DNA from: Oscheius dolichura
Taxonomy: Eukaryota; Nematoda; Chromadorea; Rhabditida; Rhabditidae
Length of the DNA: 64,000 bases
Assembly: GCA_932521035.1 (NCBI GenBank)
Contig: OW051492.1
Coordinates: 1,984,001-2,048,000, forward strand
Reading direction: 5' to 3'
A model generated the notes under the pieces. It was not told the DNA's origin and ran no database searches. It was given only the letters and a program-made list of their open reading frames with translations. Both the position numbers and the translations under genes were made by a program. Positions 22,997 to 33,200 of this stretch are shown piece by piece (the stretch's first letter is position 1; the number at the start of each line of letters is the position of its first letter).

Positions 22997-24602
22997 ATGT
23001 TGGAAAAACGAGTAATGGACGATCCGGACGTGGCGCAGGCCGTGATCCAGGAAGTTTTGGGAGTGGTGCCGGAGATTAACCGCAACTGGCTCCGCGAGCG
23101 CACTGGCTACAATCCGCTGGAGCTGACCAATTGGATCCTAGATAACATTGACAATATTCCATTGGAGCCGAATAATATGAACATCTCCATCGAGTCGATT
23201 GGAGACGACGAGGCACCCGGCCAGCCGCCGCGGGATGACGACTGGCTGCGGCTGATTGACAGCGAGAAGAGGAAGGACGCCATGGTCCCGGTTCTGGTGC
23301 GCGCCTTCCAAGAGGAGAACCAAAAGACCGGCGCTGCTGTTCCTGTCGTCCGTCGATTCGACTACTACTGCGGATGGTGGAATGCTAAGGATTATATCTG
23401 TAGGCGCTTCGTCGGCGTGCGCACCAACCGTCTCGAGAAGATCTTCTCTCGTCGTACCGGCAGCTACATCAAGTCGATGATCATTGCCCTCCTCGTCGAG
23501 ATGCGCCGCTACACGCAGCAGATGGCGCAGGAGTTCGGATTGGACTGGCTCTGGTGGGACGACATGATGCTGCTGAAGCCGCGCAAGCGGTATGCCCTGC
23601 CGGCCGTGCCGCAACAGGTGGAGGAGGCCGACAATCTTGTGGCCGATCTGGTGGAGAGGACGCTTGGAGATCCGGCCGAGATCGCAGCCTGCTCCATCTG
23701 CTTTGACGACTACTCGCGCAAGAGGATGGTTCACTGCGGAGAAGAGGACGACCAAGGTTGGCCACTTGTCTTTTTTTCGATGGGCACCCGCGCCCGTGTC
23801 GTCTCGGCAGATGGTGGCCGGAGTACGGGTGCGTGTCTCGCGTTTCTACCGTCTTCTTCAAAGAGTGCTCTTTTCAGACGTGCACTATATGTGCCTGGAG
23901 TGTTTCCGCGAGCAGGCCAAGGCCCTCTGCACGGATGGCAAGCTAGCCGAAGGCGGACAAGGCCTCACCTGTGTCGAGCTCGACTGCGACCGCATCTACC
24001 CGTGGGCCAAGGTGAAGACTCATCTGGACGCGGCCACTCGTAAGATCCTGGGCCGCCGTATCGACCAGGAGGCCCTCGTCGTGATCGGCCACGAAATGGA
24101 ACACTGCAAGACCTGCAACTTCGGAATGACCATCGACGCCCCGAAGGACGAGATGCGCTTCTTCGAGTGTCCCCGCTGCCGGGCCAACTTCTGCCGGACG
24201 TGTAAGCACGCGTGGTGGGACCATGCCGGCCGGCCATGCGATGAGATGGCCGCGGTGGAGGACGAGAAAGACCGCGCCAGACGCCAGCTGGAGGAGGAGC
24301 TGGCAGCCGCCATTCTGCGTCGCTGCCACCGGTGCCGCCTGCAATTCGCCAAGACGGACGGCTGCAACAAGATGACGTGCCGCTGCGGCGCCACGCAGTG
24401 CTACGTCTGCCGGGCTGCGAACATCGGCTACGATCACTTCTGCAACCACGTGCATAACCCGGGAGATAACCGCTGCCCCGTGCAATGTGCCGGCTGCAAG
24501 CTGTGGGAAAAGAAGGACGACGTCGACCGCGCCGCCATCGCCGCCGTCAAGGAGCGTGCCCAGACTGATCGTCACCTTCAAGAATTAGCCAATAAGCTAT
24601 AA
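22997..24602 (+). CDS. RBR-type E3 ubiquitin ligase, RNF216/TRIAD3-like
   Basis: Two exons (22997-23756, 23878-24602) give 494 residues. The ATG directly follows an acceptor-like CGTCTTCAG, as for a trans-spliced start. RING1 begins CSICFDDY (about residue 232), and the intron falls inside it. An IBR with CKTCNFGM (from about 329) and FECPRCRANFCRTCKHAWW follows. RING2 runs RCHRCRLQFAKTDGCNKMTC (from about 402), RCGATQCYVCR, then GYDHFCNH. By comparison with RNF216, the Cys in MTCRCG (about 420) is the likely catalytic thioester residue. RBR ligases receive ubiquitin from an E2 onto this Cys before passing it to substrate. The protein is shorter N-terminally than mammalian RNF216. The 121-nt intron is mostly a palindromic repeat. 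Confidence 0.88.
23784..23832. repeat. Palindromic repeat copy 9 (RBR ligase intron)
   Basis: GCACCCGCGCCCGTGTCGTCTCGGCAG-like left arm facing GTACGGGTGC. The right arm is shortened, so the whole element fits in a 121-nt intron. Confidence 0.75.
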
Positions 24603-24960
24603 AAACGCTTCATTGACTGTCTTTCTCTTGTTCGTGTTGTTATTTTCTTGTCTTAAGCGCATTCGTGTCTGCTGCTGTCCTCTTTGAAGTTGTCTCGCGT
24701 TACTACTGCCTAGTGCCTAAACTTCTACAAGACATACGATTCGTTCCTCTGTTTACGAAGCGTCTACCAAAAATTTTTGCAGTATATCTGTGCAAAATCG
24801 TCTGATGCTCCGTTTCCCACCAGCCTAGACGGCCATCTCTCGCCTCCCCTGCCCCCAATGGAACAGTTTTCAGACAGGTTCCATAGAATTCTCTGGGAGA
24901 ATTCGTAACTCCCCTTGTATAAAAGCATCCTCCCTGACTGTCTCCTCACTCATCTCGACA

Positions 24961-25211
24961 ATGTTCAAGCTCGTCCTCATCGCTCTGTGCGCCCTCTTCG
25001 CCTGCTCCGCCGCCGTCTTCGTCAGCGACAACGTCTGCCAGCCGGCCATTGCCGAGATTGCCCACAAGACCTGCAACAGAGAAGTCTCTCTATAATGGCT
25101 GCTGCTCCTCACCTAATTTTCCTCCATTTTAGGGAATGCGACCTGCTCAATGTCTGCTGCGGCAAGGACTTCAGGAAGTGCAACCTCGACTTCATCAGAA
25201 GCTGCTGTTGA
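24961..25211 (+). pseudogene. Cys-rich secreted peptide gene with a disrupted splice donor
   Basis: Exon 1 opens with a signal peptide (MFKLVLIALCALFACSAA) and two further cysteines. Exon 2, after CCATTTTAG at 25124-25132, encodes ECDLLNVCCGKDFRKCNLD and ends in CC and a stop at 25211. AATAAA follows at 25226. Together they make a short eight-cysteine secreted peptide. The only GT near the end of exon 1 gives the wrong phase. The join that keeps frame is CAACAG/AGAAGT, where GT would be expected in a perfect donor. Either the donor is mutated (a pseudogene), or there is a base error, or a non-canonical intron is used. Function is unknown; disulphide-rich defence peptides have this general form. 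Confidence 0.5.
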
Positions 25212-25600
25212 GTGGATACGATCTAAATAAATTGAAAAATTGAGCCGCTGTCTTATTTTATGTACAGCAGGGGAGGGACAGGCTGGAGGAGACACTCGGA
25301 TTGGGTGGCCATCTCCTTGGCCAACAGGCTCGCCCCCCTCCTCTCTATCCGAGTCTCCGTTACCATGGCCCTCTCCCGTGGTTGATATTGTGATGTGGTC
25401 TCCTCCTCCCCCCTTATTTTCCAGTATCCCAAAACGAGAAAGCCGTCTCCTTCTCGTCTTTTGTTTTTTCCCGCTGCTATTAGCGGCTATTCGGCTATCA
25501 CCCGGGTTCGGCTGTTTTCACCTGCTACCTGTTCTTCCCGGGGGCAGACACCCGGCGCCTTCTGCCTCCGGGATCAGTCTTCATCCTCTCCCGGCTGGGG

Positions 25601-26678
25601 ATGAGGAGTCTCTTTCTTCTCTTTCTAACAACAGGTATTTCGCTTCCATTCATACTGTAGAATTTCTTCTTTCGTTATAGTATACGGTCAATATTTTGTT
25701 CGGATAAAGCGGCAAGCCTATCCACCGAATCCATCCATCTATCAGACGCGGGTGGAAGACTACAATCTTCCTCCATTTTATCAGGTTGGCATATAGGATA
25801 AATCTGTCGGGTCCTGAGACGAACGGTCTTCGTTGTGGAACCTGAATACTTGAAAAGGCTCCCCCTCCCCTAATTTTGGTTCTAGCCTCACCCCGGGCGA
25901 GATGCCTCCTCCCTGACACCGATCTTCCCCTTCTCAAGTACATACAGTAATGGCTTGGACATCAATCCGGGCAATCGTGTCACCGTCGACGGAAATCTCA
26001 ATGTCCCCATTCTTGGCTGGGGTATATGGGACTACAAAGGCTAGTTTTCTCCCCTGGATTAAAAAATAAGGAGAAAACATTTTAGGAGGAGTAAAAATCG
26101 GACGTCCTAATACCCGAGTAGGATTTGGATCACTGGGACGGCCCACAAATGTCCTGGGAATTAGTCCGGAGACACTGGCAACTCTTGGGAAAGATGGGAA
26201 CTTCAACCAGGCTAGAGGTGGGCCTTTTTCTGGAGAATCGGCGCCCATAAAACCTCGGCAAGGGAAGGATAGTCTGCCGAGATTTTACGGGTGTCGACGG
26301 CCGGGGGAAGTCTTCCAGTCCAGTAACCTTCCCAACATTTCAGAGAGCGTCCCGTCGATCCCGGTCTCGGTCCTGCCTGGAAACTTTGTTCCCCTCCGCT
26401 GCAAGCCACCATTCTGTAATCCCTTCGTCCATAACATGGCCTTTGGAGTGGACGTGGAACCCGGGGATGATTATCTCTTCGACGGCGGGTTGGACTTCCC
26501 TATCCCTCTTGGCCCATCAGGCGTTGGAGTACGGTTTCCTCTCAGTGGAGCTGTTAACGTGGGAACTGATCCACTTCTTATTACTTACGGACACGGAATG
26601 GGTCCGGTGGAACCGCCGGGTTTTAAAACGAAGAAACGACGACAGGAAGACGAGTTCAAGCAGCGGCAGAGAAGATAA
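25601..26678 (+). CDS. Secreted protein A (paralogue of gene B)
   Basis: Exons 25601-25634, 25681-25784, 25886-26021, 26086-26217 and 26344-26678 join in phase to about 246 residues. The signal peptide is MRSLFLLFLTTVYG. A dibasic site (IKRQ) follows, then PIFPFSSTYSNGLDINPGN, VTVDGNLNVPILGWG, and a C-terminal module with CKPPFCNPFVHN, GDDYLFDGGLDFPIPLGPSG and VGVRFPLSGAV. The same order of motifs occurs in gene B, so they are tandem duplicates. The tail is basic (KTKKRRQEDEFKQRQRR). The two-Cys CKPPxCNPF motif suggests an extracellular disulphide. I do not recognise a named family. The last intron carries palindrome copy 10. Confidence 0.7.
26240..26294. repeat. Palindromic repeat copy 10 (gene A intron)
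   Basis: GCGCCCATAAAACCTCGGCA faces CTGCCGAGATTTTACGGGTG across a loop of about 12 nt, the shortest loop in the set. It is the rightmost copy in the window. Confidence 0.85.
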
Positions 26679-27230
26679 TAATTATGGAAGGGGGAAGGCC
26701 ACGGGCTCGTGCAATCTAATAAATTTTTATTATTTATATTATCTTCATGATGTAGAATAGGAAGAATATAATATTTCTAACCTAAAAATGAAGAAAAATC
26801 AGCCATATATCTTCATTAGAAGGCAAGAACAAGGCGCGCTTTTGAAATATCGGCACTAAAACTGCAAATCAATGAAATTCTATTATTTTTAGAATTTTAT
26901 TGGGCAACTGTACACTCAAAATGTAGCCCAAAATTTGGTCTACAAGGTGGTATATTTTTTAGAATGTTTAAACATAATTTAGAGAAATAGGAAGATAAAA
27001 TATCGAGTTGACGGCGCGCTGAACTAATTTTACGAGAAAATGACTGGAAATTGGAGGAATTCGAGCCATTTTACTGTGAATTACTGAGTGATTGACAGAT
27101 TTCCGTGTTATGTTTCTTTTCTTCCTGCCCCCAATATCTCTCCCCTTGTCTCTCCCCAGTGATCCCCTCTCCCGATATCACTTTCCCCCTAGATCAGGTT
27201 TGAACTCGCTTAGCCAGCCCAGTCCATGTC
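26679..27230. other. Spacer between genes A and B
   Basis: AT-rich with isolated GGCGCGC words (26835, 27012). It holds the 3' end of gene A (AATAAA near 26718) and the promoter of gene B. No further exon was seen. Confidence 0.5.
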
Positions 27231-30200
27231 ATGACCCCGCTGCTACTTTCTCTACTATGTCTTCTTCCTCTAGGTAATTACCAGTTTCTTTTTTATATTT
27301 CCTGGTCTATATATTTCCAGTCAGGAGCCAGAAGTACGGTAGCGATGAGCCGTTGGTCATCCCGGTCAAAGGGCCGCAAGCCCAGTTCCCGGCGCTGATC
27401 ACCGCTGACAATTTTCCACTCTTCCCATTTACCGACCAGTTCAATACGGGAATTGAGCTCAATCCAGCGAACAAAATTGTAGGAATTTTCTATTTTTTAG
27501 GGTACATCGTGCCGTTTTTTCAGTCAGTAGCCGGCGATATGATAATTCCCGTCCCCGGTTGGGGTAACTTCGACGTGGATGGAAATGTCTATTTCGGAAA
27601 TATTAATGTGGATGCGAAGGTTGGATACCAGATCCGGCCGACGAATAAACTGAACATCAAGCCGGAGACATTGGCTCTGTTGAACCAGAATCCCGCTTTC
27701 CGAGAGGCTAGAAGTGAGTTATCAGCTGAAAAACAGAATAAAATGGGAATTTGCAGAGAAGGCAAAGGAAGTCGTAGTGGGAAGAATTCCCTATGGATAC
27801 GAGCCGATTAAATGCAAACCACCATATTGTAATCCATTCGTTCATCATGCTGGAGTGGCGGTGGAGGTCGAACAAGGTAGGTTTTTCTTTTGGGAGTGGT
27901 GAGTGGGGAGGAGGATGGCTATGGAGACGGCGGGCAGAGGAATATCTAGAGCAGAGAAGATGTGGAAGGAGGACAGGGGCATTGGCTCCTAGGATCAGAA
28001 CTGAAGTCGGCCAGAGGCAGACCCTTGTTTTGACCAAGGCAGAGAGGATCGGGCTCCAGGGGGAACTGGAGAGCTGGTGGAGTCTTTAGGGGATTTGAGG
28101 TTGAATGGCATCTCCTGGCCAGGGCCAAGGAGGAGTGTAGTTCCGGACAGGACAAGGGGAAGCCCAGACCACAACGCGCCAAGGTGGAGGCCGTTGCTCG
28201 TCTCAGAGTCCTCCCGAGGTATCCCCGGAAGGAGGAGGGAGGCTAACTGGGACAGCTGGCCTATGGCGATCTCGTCGTTGCGCGGGCGCGGCCACCAAAT
28301 ATCCTCCTAGATAGAGGGAAAAATGCGCGGATTTATTCCAAACGGGTCTGCCTAGTTTTACCAGACTAGTCAGCCTTGTAAACCGCTAAAAATCCGTCGT
28401 TTCTTCGTATTTTTCATTTCTCTCGGGTGGTTGTGTTTGGCTATGCTGTTTCTCCTGCTTATGCTGCTTCTACTGGTTCCGTTCTTCATCCTCTGTGTCA
28501 AATTTGGGAATAAGAAGTCAAAGGAGGCTGCCAAGTCGAAGGAGAACGCCTCCACCACGAGGAAGACTCCCGAAACGGTGTCGAAGGAGAATGCCGACGG
28601 CGGCGGGAAGATGACCAGCCGATCATCCAACCGGCAGAGTCTGGAGTCGGCGCACCCCGTTGGGAAGACAGACGAAGAGAAATGGAAGGAGACCTTTGGC
28701 AAGGGTGGAAAGGGCAATGTGAAGGAGGAATTCGACCGACTGGATCGAGGATACAGGGCTCATAAGAGCTGCCCGGGACCGGAACACTGCGACCAGTGCA
28801 GGCGACACAACGAGAAGATCAAGTACCTCTATGACAGCCATACGAAGTATTGGAGCGATGTGCCGGGACAGGAATTCGAGGCGGAGACGATGAAGAAGAT
28901 CGAGGAAAGACTGCAAGAGATGGGGGAGGACTACGACTGGCTGACGGGCAGATGGGACAAGAAGGAGGCCCTACAGCAGAGGATGAAGAAGATGGGGATG
29001 AAGAAGAAGGCGCCGGCGGCCGGGGAGGACCTCAAACTGGAAGAGACACAACGATCGGAGAAGAAGACAACGGCAGCTAGTAAGAGGACGAAAAGTCTCA
29101 AGAAGAAGATGAGCACGACGGCAGCCCCCTCCTCGGCCAATCCGGAATCCACCTGGAAGATGGACTCCATCCGAACGGAGGAGCGCAACGAGCCCTATGA
29201 GATTCTTGAGCCGATAGAGAAGAAGGACGTCGTCACCGAGGAGACCCAAGGATCTATTGAGCATTGCCTCTACTAGGAGAGGTGGTGAGGCGGAGAGAAT
29301 GAGTCAACGTAATAAATATGTGCACTTGAAAACAGGGGCATTTTTGGGCGGGCATCACGTTGGCCACTGTTTCGCCGTGTGCCGTCCATTCCTGGCCGGT
29401 GTCCCTGCTTTGCCACGGCCCTGGAAGGCAAGACGACGGCACGCGCCTAGTGTGATAGAATAATGTGACCCACCGAGTTGTCAACCACTTGCCTTGGTCT
29501 TTTTCGGCCAAAAGGATTTCTAGGAGCCTCGAAATGAACTTGTTCTACCCTGTCCCTTCCAAATCTCCCCATTGCCAACCATCCCCATTCACTGGTTTTT
29601 CAACACCAGTATGTGGTTGCTTCCTCTGCTCGTCTGCTTCCTTCTTCCGTCTCTTTTCCTGCTGTCTTGTATCGCCGCGAAGAAAGACAAGCCCGTCCCG
29701 AAGAAGCGGCGAAAGATGTATAGTTTTGTTCAGTCTCGATGTTCAGTCTCGAAGGCTTCGAGCTCGCCGCTAACAACGACCACGACGACGACAACGACAA
29801 AGTCAAATGAGAAAGCAGAGACGACAAAATATAGCCGGATGATGGATCCCCCGACGAAGACGCTCCGGGTGATGGAGACCGAGTCGGTGCTGCTTCGCGA
29901 GACGCCGACCACCGAGCTGTACATTTCGATGGGAATGACGGAGGAGCAGGTTAATCGACTACATCGAATGCCACCGGAGAGACGGGAACAATTCTCCGCC
30001 TTTGTCAAGCTGAATTTATTCGATGAAATATTAGCATTGGATAGAAAATATGTGGATCATTCGAAATCTCATGACTTTACCAAAGTGTGCCACGGCTGTG
30101 CTAGCTATCGGGAAGGAGTGAAGGTAGGCAGGCATATTCCAGGGAGGACAGAAGGAGGTCGGCGCGGGGAGGAGAGGCCGCCCGGCATCTTGTGGCCTAG

Positions 30201-33200
30201 CTAGAATTTCAAGTTCTATTCGTTTGGGATGATGGGTGCCCAAAAGTCCGTCGGCCTCCGTCTGCCCACTTCGGCTTACTCCAGCGCGTCCTCCCGGCAG
30301 TAGCCGATTGAGATTATCTTCCAATTTTCAGAGTCTGGCAACAAATTACCGTGACTTCTGTGGCATTAAACCGGATGCTAACGCGGAAACGGAAGCATTG
30401 CACGAAATGGATGAGCGCCTCCTACTCCTAGGGCTACGGTATTGCACCGAGTCGAAGCGGTACATCGAGACGGGAGGAGAAGGCAAACAGATGAATCTGA
30501 GATGGCAGATGAAAAAATATAGACTGGAAACTATGGAGCAATATAAGAATAGAGAGAAAGAAATCAAGGCAAGGAATAGAAAAGACAGGGAGAGGGAGCA
30601 GAGGAGACACGAGAGGAAGATGGCCAAGAAGGTGAAGGAATTGCGGGAGAAGGAGAGACAGCTGAAGAAGAAGGAACAGGAACTGGTCAAGAGGCAGAAG
30701 CAACTGGATAGGAAGGAGATGGTCGAGAAGGAGAAGGAACTCAAGGGCAAGAAGAAGACAAGCCAGATGGGGAGCGTCTTCAAGCCGGTGGAGGAAGCCA
30801 AGAAGCCCGTACTGCCGAAAAAGAATACGAAGAACATTACAAGCCAGATGGGGAGTGTCGTCGAGCTGATGGAGGAGGCCAAGCGGCAGCAGCCGAAGAA
30901 GAAGAAAGAACAGACGAAGCAGACGGCCGACGGAGGAGGAGAAGGACATTATGAGAGCCTCTTTGACCTGGAAGGAGCCAGCAACTTTACTGGGAAAGGA
31001 AAAGTAGACGAGAAGAAGAAGGAAAAGGAGACGGGCAAGAAGAAGAAGCCGGAAGCACACTATGAGAACCTATTCACCGAGGACATCGAAATGACGGCAG
31101 AGACACAGGAATCCATCGAGGACAACTTTAACCCTTGATGAGAGATATGATGGAAACGGATAAAATTAAACAATAGGAAAATAAATAACCGTGCTGTGTG
31201 AATTATGTAGAGTGGTCATTTGTTTATTCAATGTGATTCCCCTGCGCGTGCCTTCATCTTTCGTCCCATCTCCTCTGAGGCCGATAAGGAGGAGACGGGC
31301 GCGCCCAGTGAGCAGACCGCCGGCGGCCGGCCTGTGGCTCGACGAGTCCTCTGAAAGACAGTAGTCTACCGGCAGTAATCCATCTGTGGTCTCCTCTTCT
31401 ATTATATGTCGTCTCCTTTCCTTCAAAAACTATTCGCCAGTCGCCCGGGGTTCAGTCCCCACCGGCAATAGCAGGTCGACGGCCTGTCGCGTCGTGTAGT
31501 CTTCCCTGTTTGTCATTCATCCGTCTCCAGTTCATTCAAGAAGCAGCAACAGCAGTATGTGGCTGCTTCCGTCGCCCGTCCACTTTTTTCTCCTACAATT
31601 TGTTCTTCTTCTCGTCCTCCTGCTGCCGAAAAAATCAACGAAATCGACAACGACCACAACGATGACCACGGGCACAACGAGATCAACCCAAACTTCAATC
31701 ACGAAGAATAGCAGCAGCGGCCAGGCCAGGACCCCAAAGATGTCGTCCAAGATGAAATCGGCCCAGCAGCCGGTGGTGAAGGTCGCCAAGTCGAAGACGA
31801 AGTCGGTGCAGTCAAAGCCTCAACTGGAACCGGCAAAGTCCAAAATGGAGAAGCCAAAGTCTAAACTCAAACCTGCTCCGCCAAAACCCAATGTTGAAAA
31901 ACCAAAACGGCCGCTGACTATCAGCGAAGAGCTGGTGGCCGACAGAGACCTTTATAAAAGGCTCAAATTGACCGATATTCAAATTGATAAGGTAACGTCT
32001 ATGCCGCGTACACGATGGGTTGAATGGTGGGGATATGTGTACCTCGATTTGGAGGAGGAATTCAAACGGATTGATAAGGATTGGAATGAACACAACTGTG
32101 TGAATAAAGCGAATAAGGAGGAGGAGCCGAGAAAGAAGGAGGAGAAAAAGAAGAAGGAGGAGAAGAAGAAGAGAAGAAAGAAGGACGAGAAGAAACCCAT
32201 GTGCGGAGCAGATACGTGGAAGCCGCCGAGTCTGAAATACTGTGAAGGATGCGACATCCGCGTGAACGAGTATGATAATATTCGCCTGCTGTTCGATAAC
32301 TTTTCCGACTTCCCTCGGCTGTATGTAAAACCGGGAGATCAAGAGAAAATAGACGCCATCTATCGAGTATGTGAAAGAGATATGGTCGTCAATGTGCGGA
32401 CTGAGTGGGAGGAAAAAAAGAGGTTGGAAGAGTTAGAGAGCCGCCTTCCGGAATGGCAGAGAAGGAGTCAGCAGCGTAAAGAATATAGAGATTTATATGT
32501 CGAGATTAGGAGGTGGAGGAGAACCAGAGACAAGCAGAATATCGAATATGCCAAGTGGAAAGCGGAACAGGAGATGAAGAAGAAGAAGGAGGAGGCAAAG
32601 CAGCAGGAGAAGAAGAAGGAAGAGACGAAGCAGACGGCAGCCGGCGGAGGAGGACAGTATGAGAGCCTCATCGACGCGGTCGGAGTCAAGAAAAGAAGAG
32701 GAGGACAAGAAAAGGAGGGGAAGAAAAAGCCAGAAGCACACTATGAGAGCCTGTTCACGAACCGACGGTCTTCACGGCAGACACTCAAGAAACCTACGAG
32801 GACCCGCACAACAGCATATAGGGACCCCTAAAATTGATCCCTGTAGATAATCAATAAACTTGCTCTGAAAACTGGACTTTTACTTTTTGTTTGTAGCTTT
32901 GTGGCCGGCCGAAAGAGACGTCTTTTGACAAGTGGAGACGAGAAGAGACGAGCGAATCTCCCCGTCCAATACATTCTTTCTCTTTTCATCAGCAGTATGT
33001 GGTTGCTTCCGTCGCTCTACTTCCTCATCCTACAATTTGTTCTTCTTCTCGTCCTCCTGCTGCCGTCTTGTCTGGCCACGAAAAAGAAGCCCTCCCGAGG
33101 TGGCGACCCACCCAAGAAGCCGGCAGCCGGTGCCAAGCGACGGGCCAAGCAGCCAAAGGATGGAGGACGAAAGATTTTTATCCCAAGTGCCTCAACAACG

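Noticed and set aside
1476-26294. Palindromic repeats as CRISPR-like spacing arrays
   Set aside because: Copies are dispersed over kilobases in a eukaryotic context, lack regular spacing, and each is a self-contained inverted repeat.
27877-28310. Read-through extension of gene B exon 4 or a gene just after it
   Set aside because: The frame stops eight codons past the GTAGG donor, and the phase-matched continuation at 40564 is far better supported.
31436-31482. T-arm-like GGGGTTCAGTCCCCACC
   Set aside because: Only a B-box-like half is present. No A box or acceptor stem at the right distance, so not called a tRNA.
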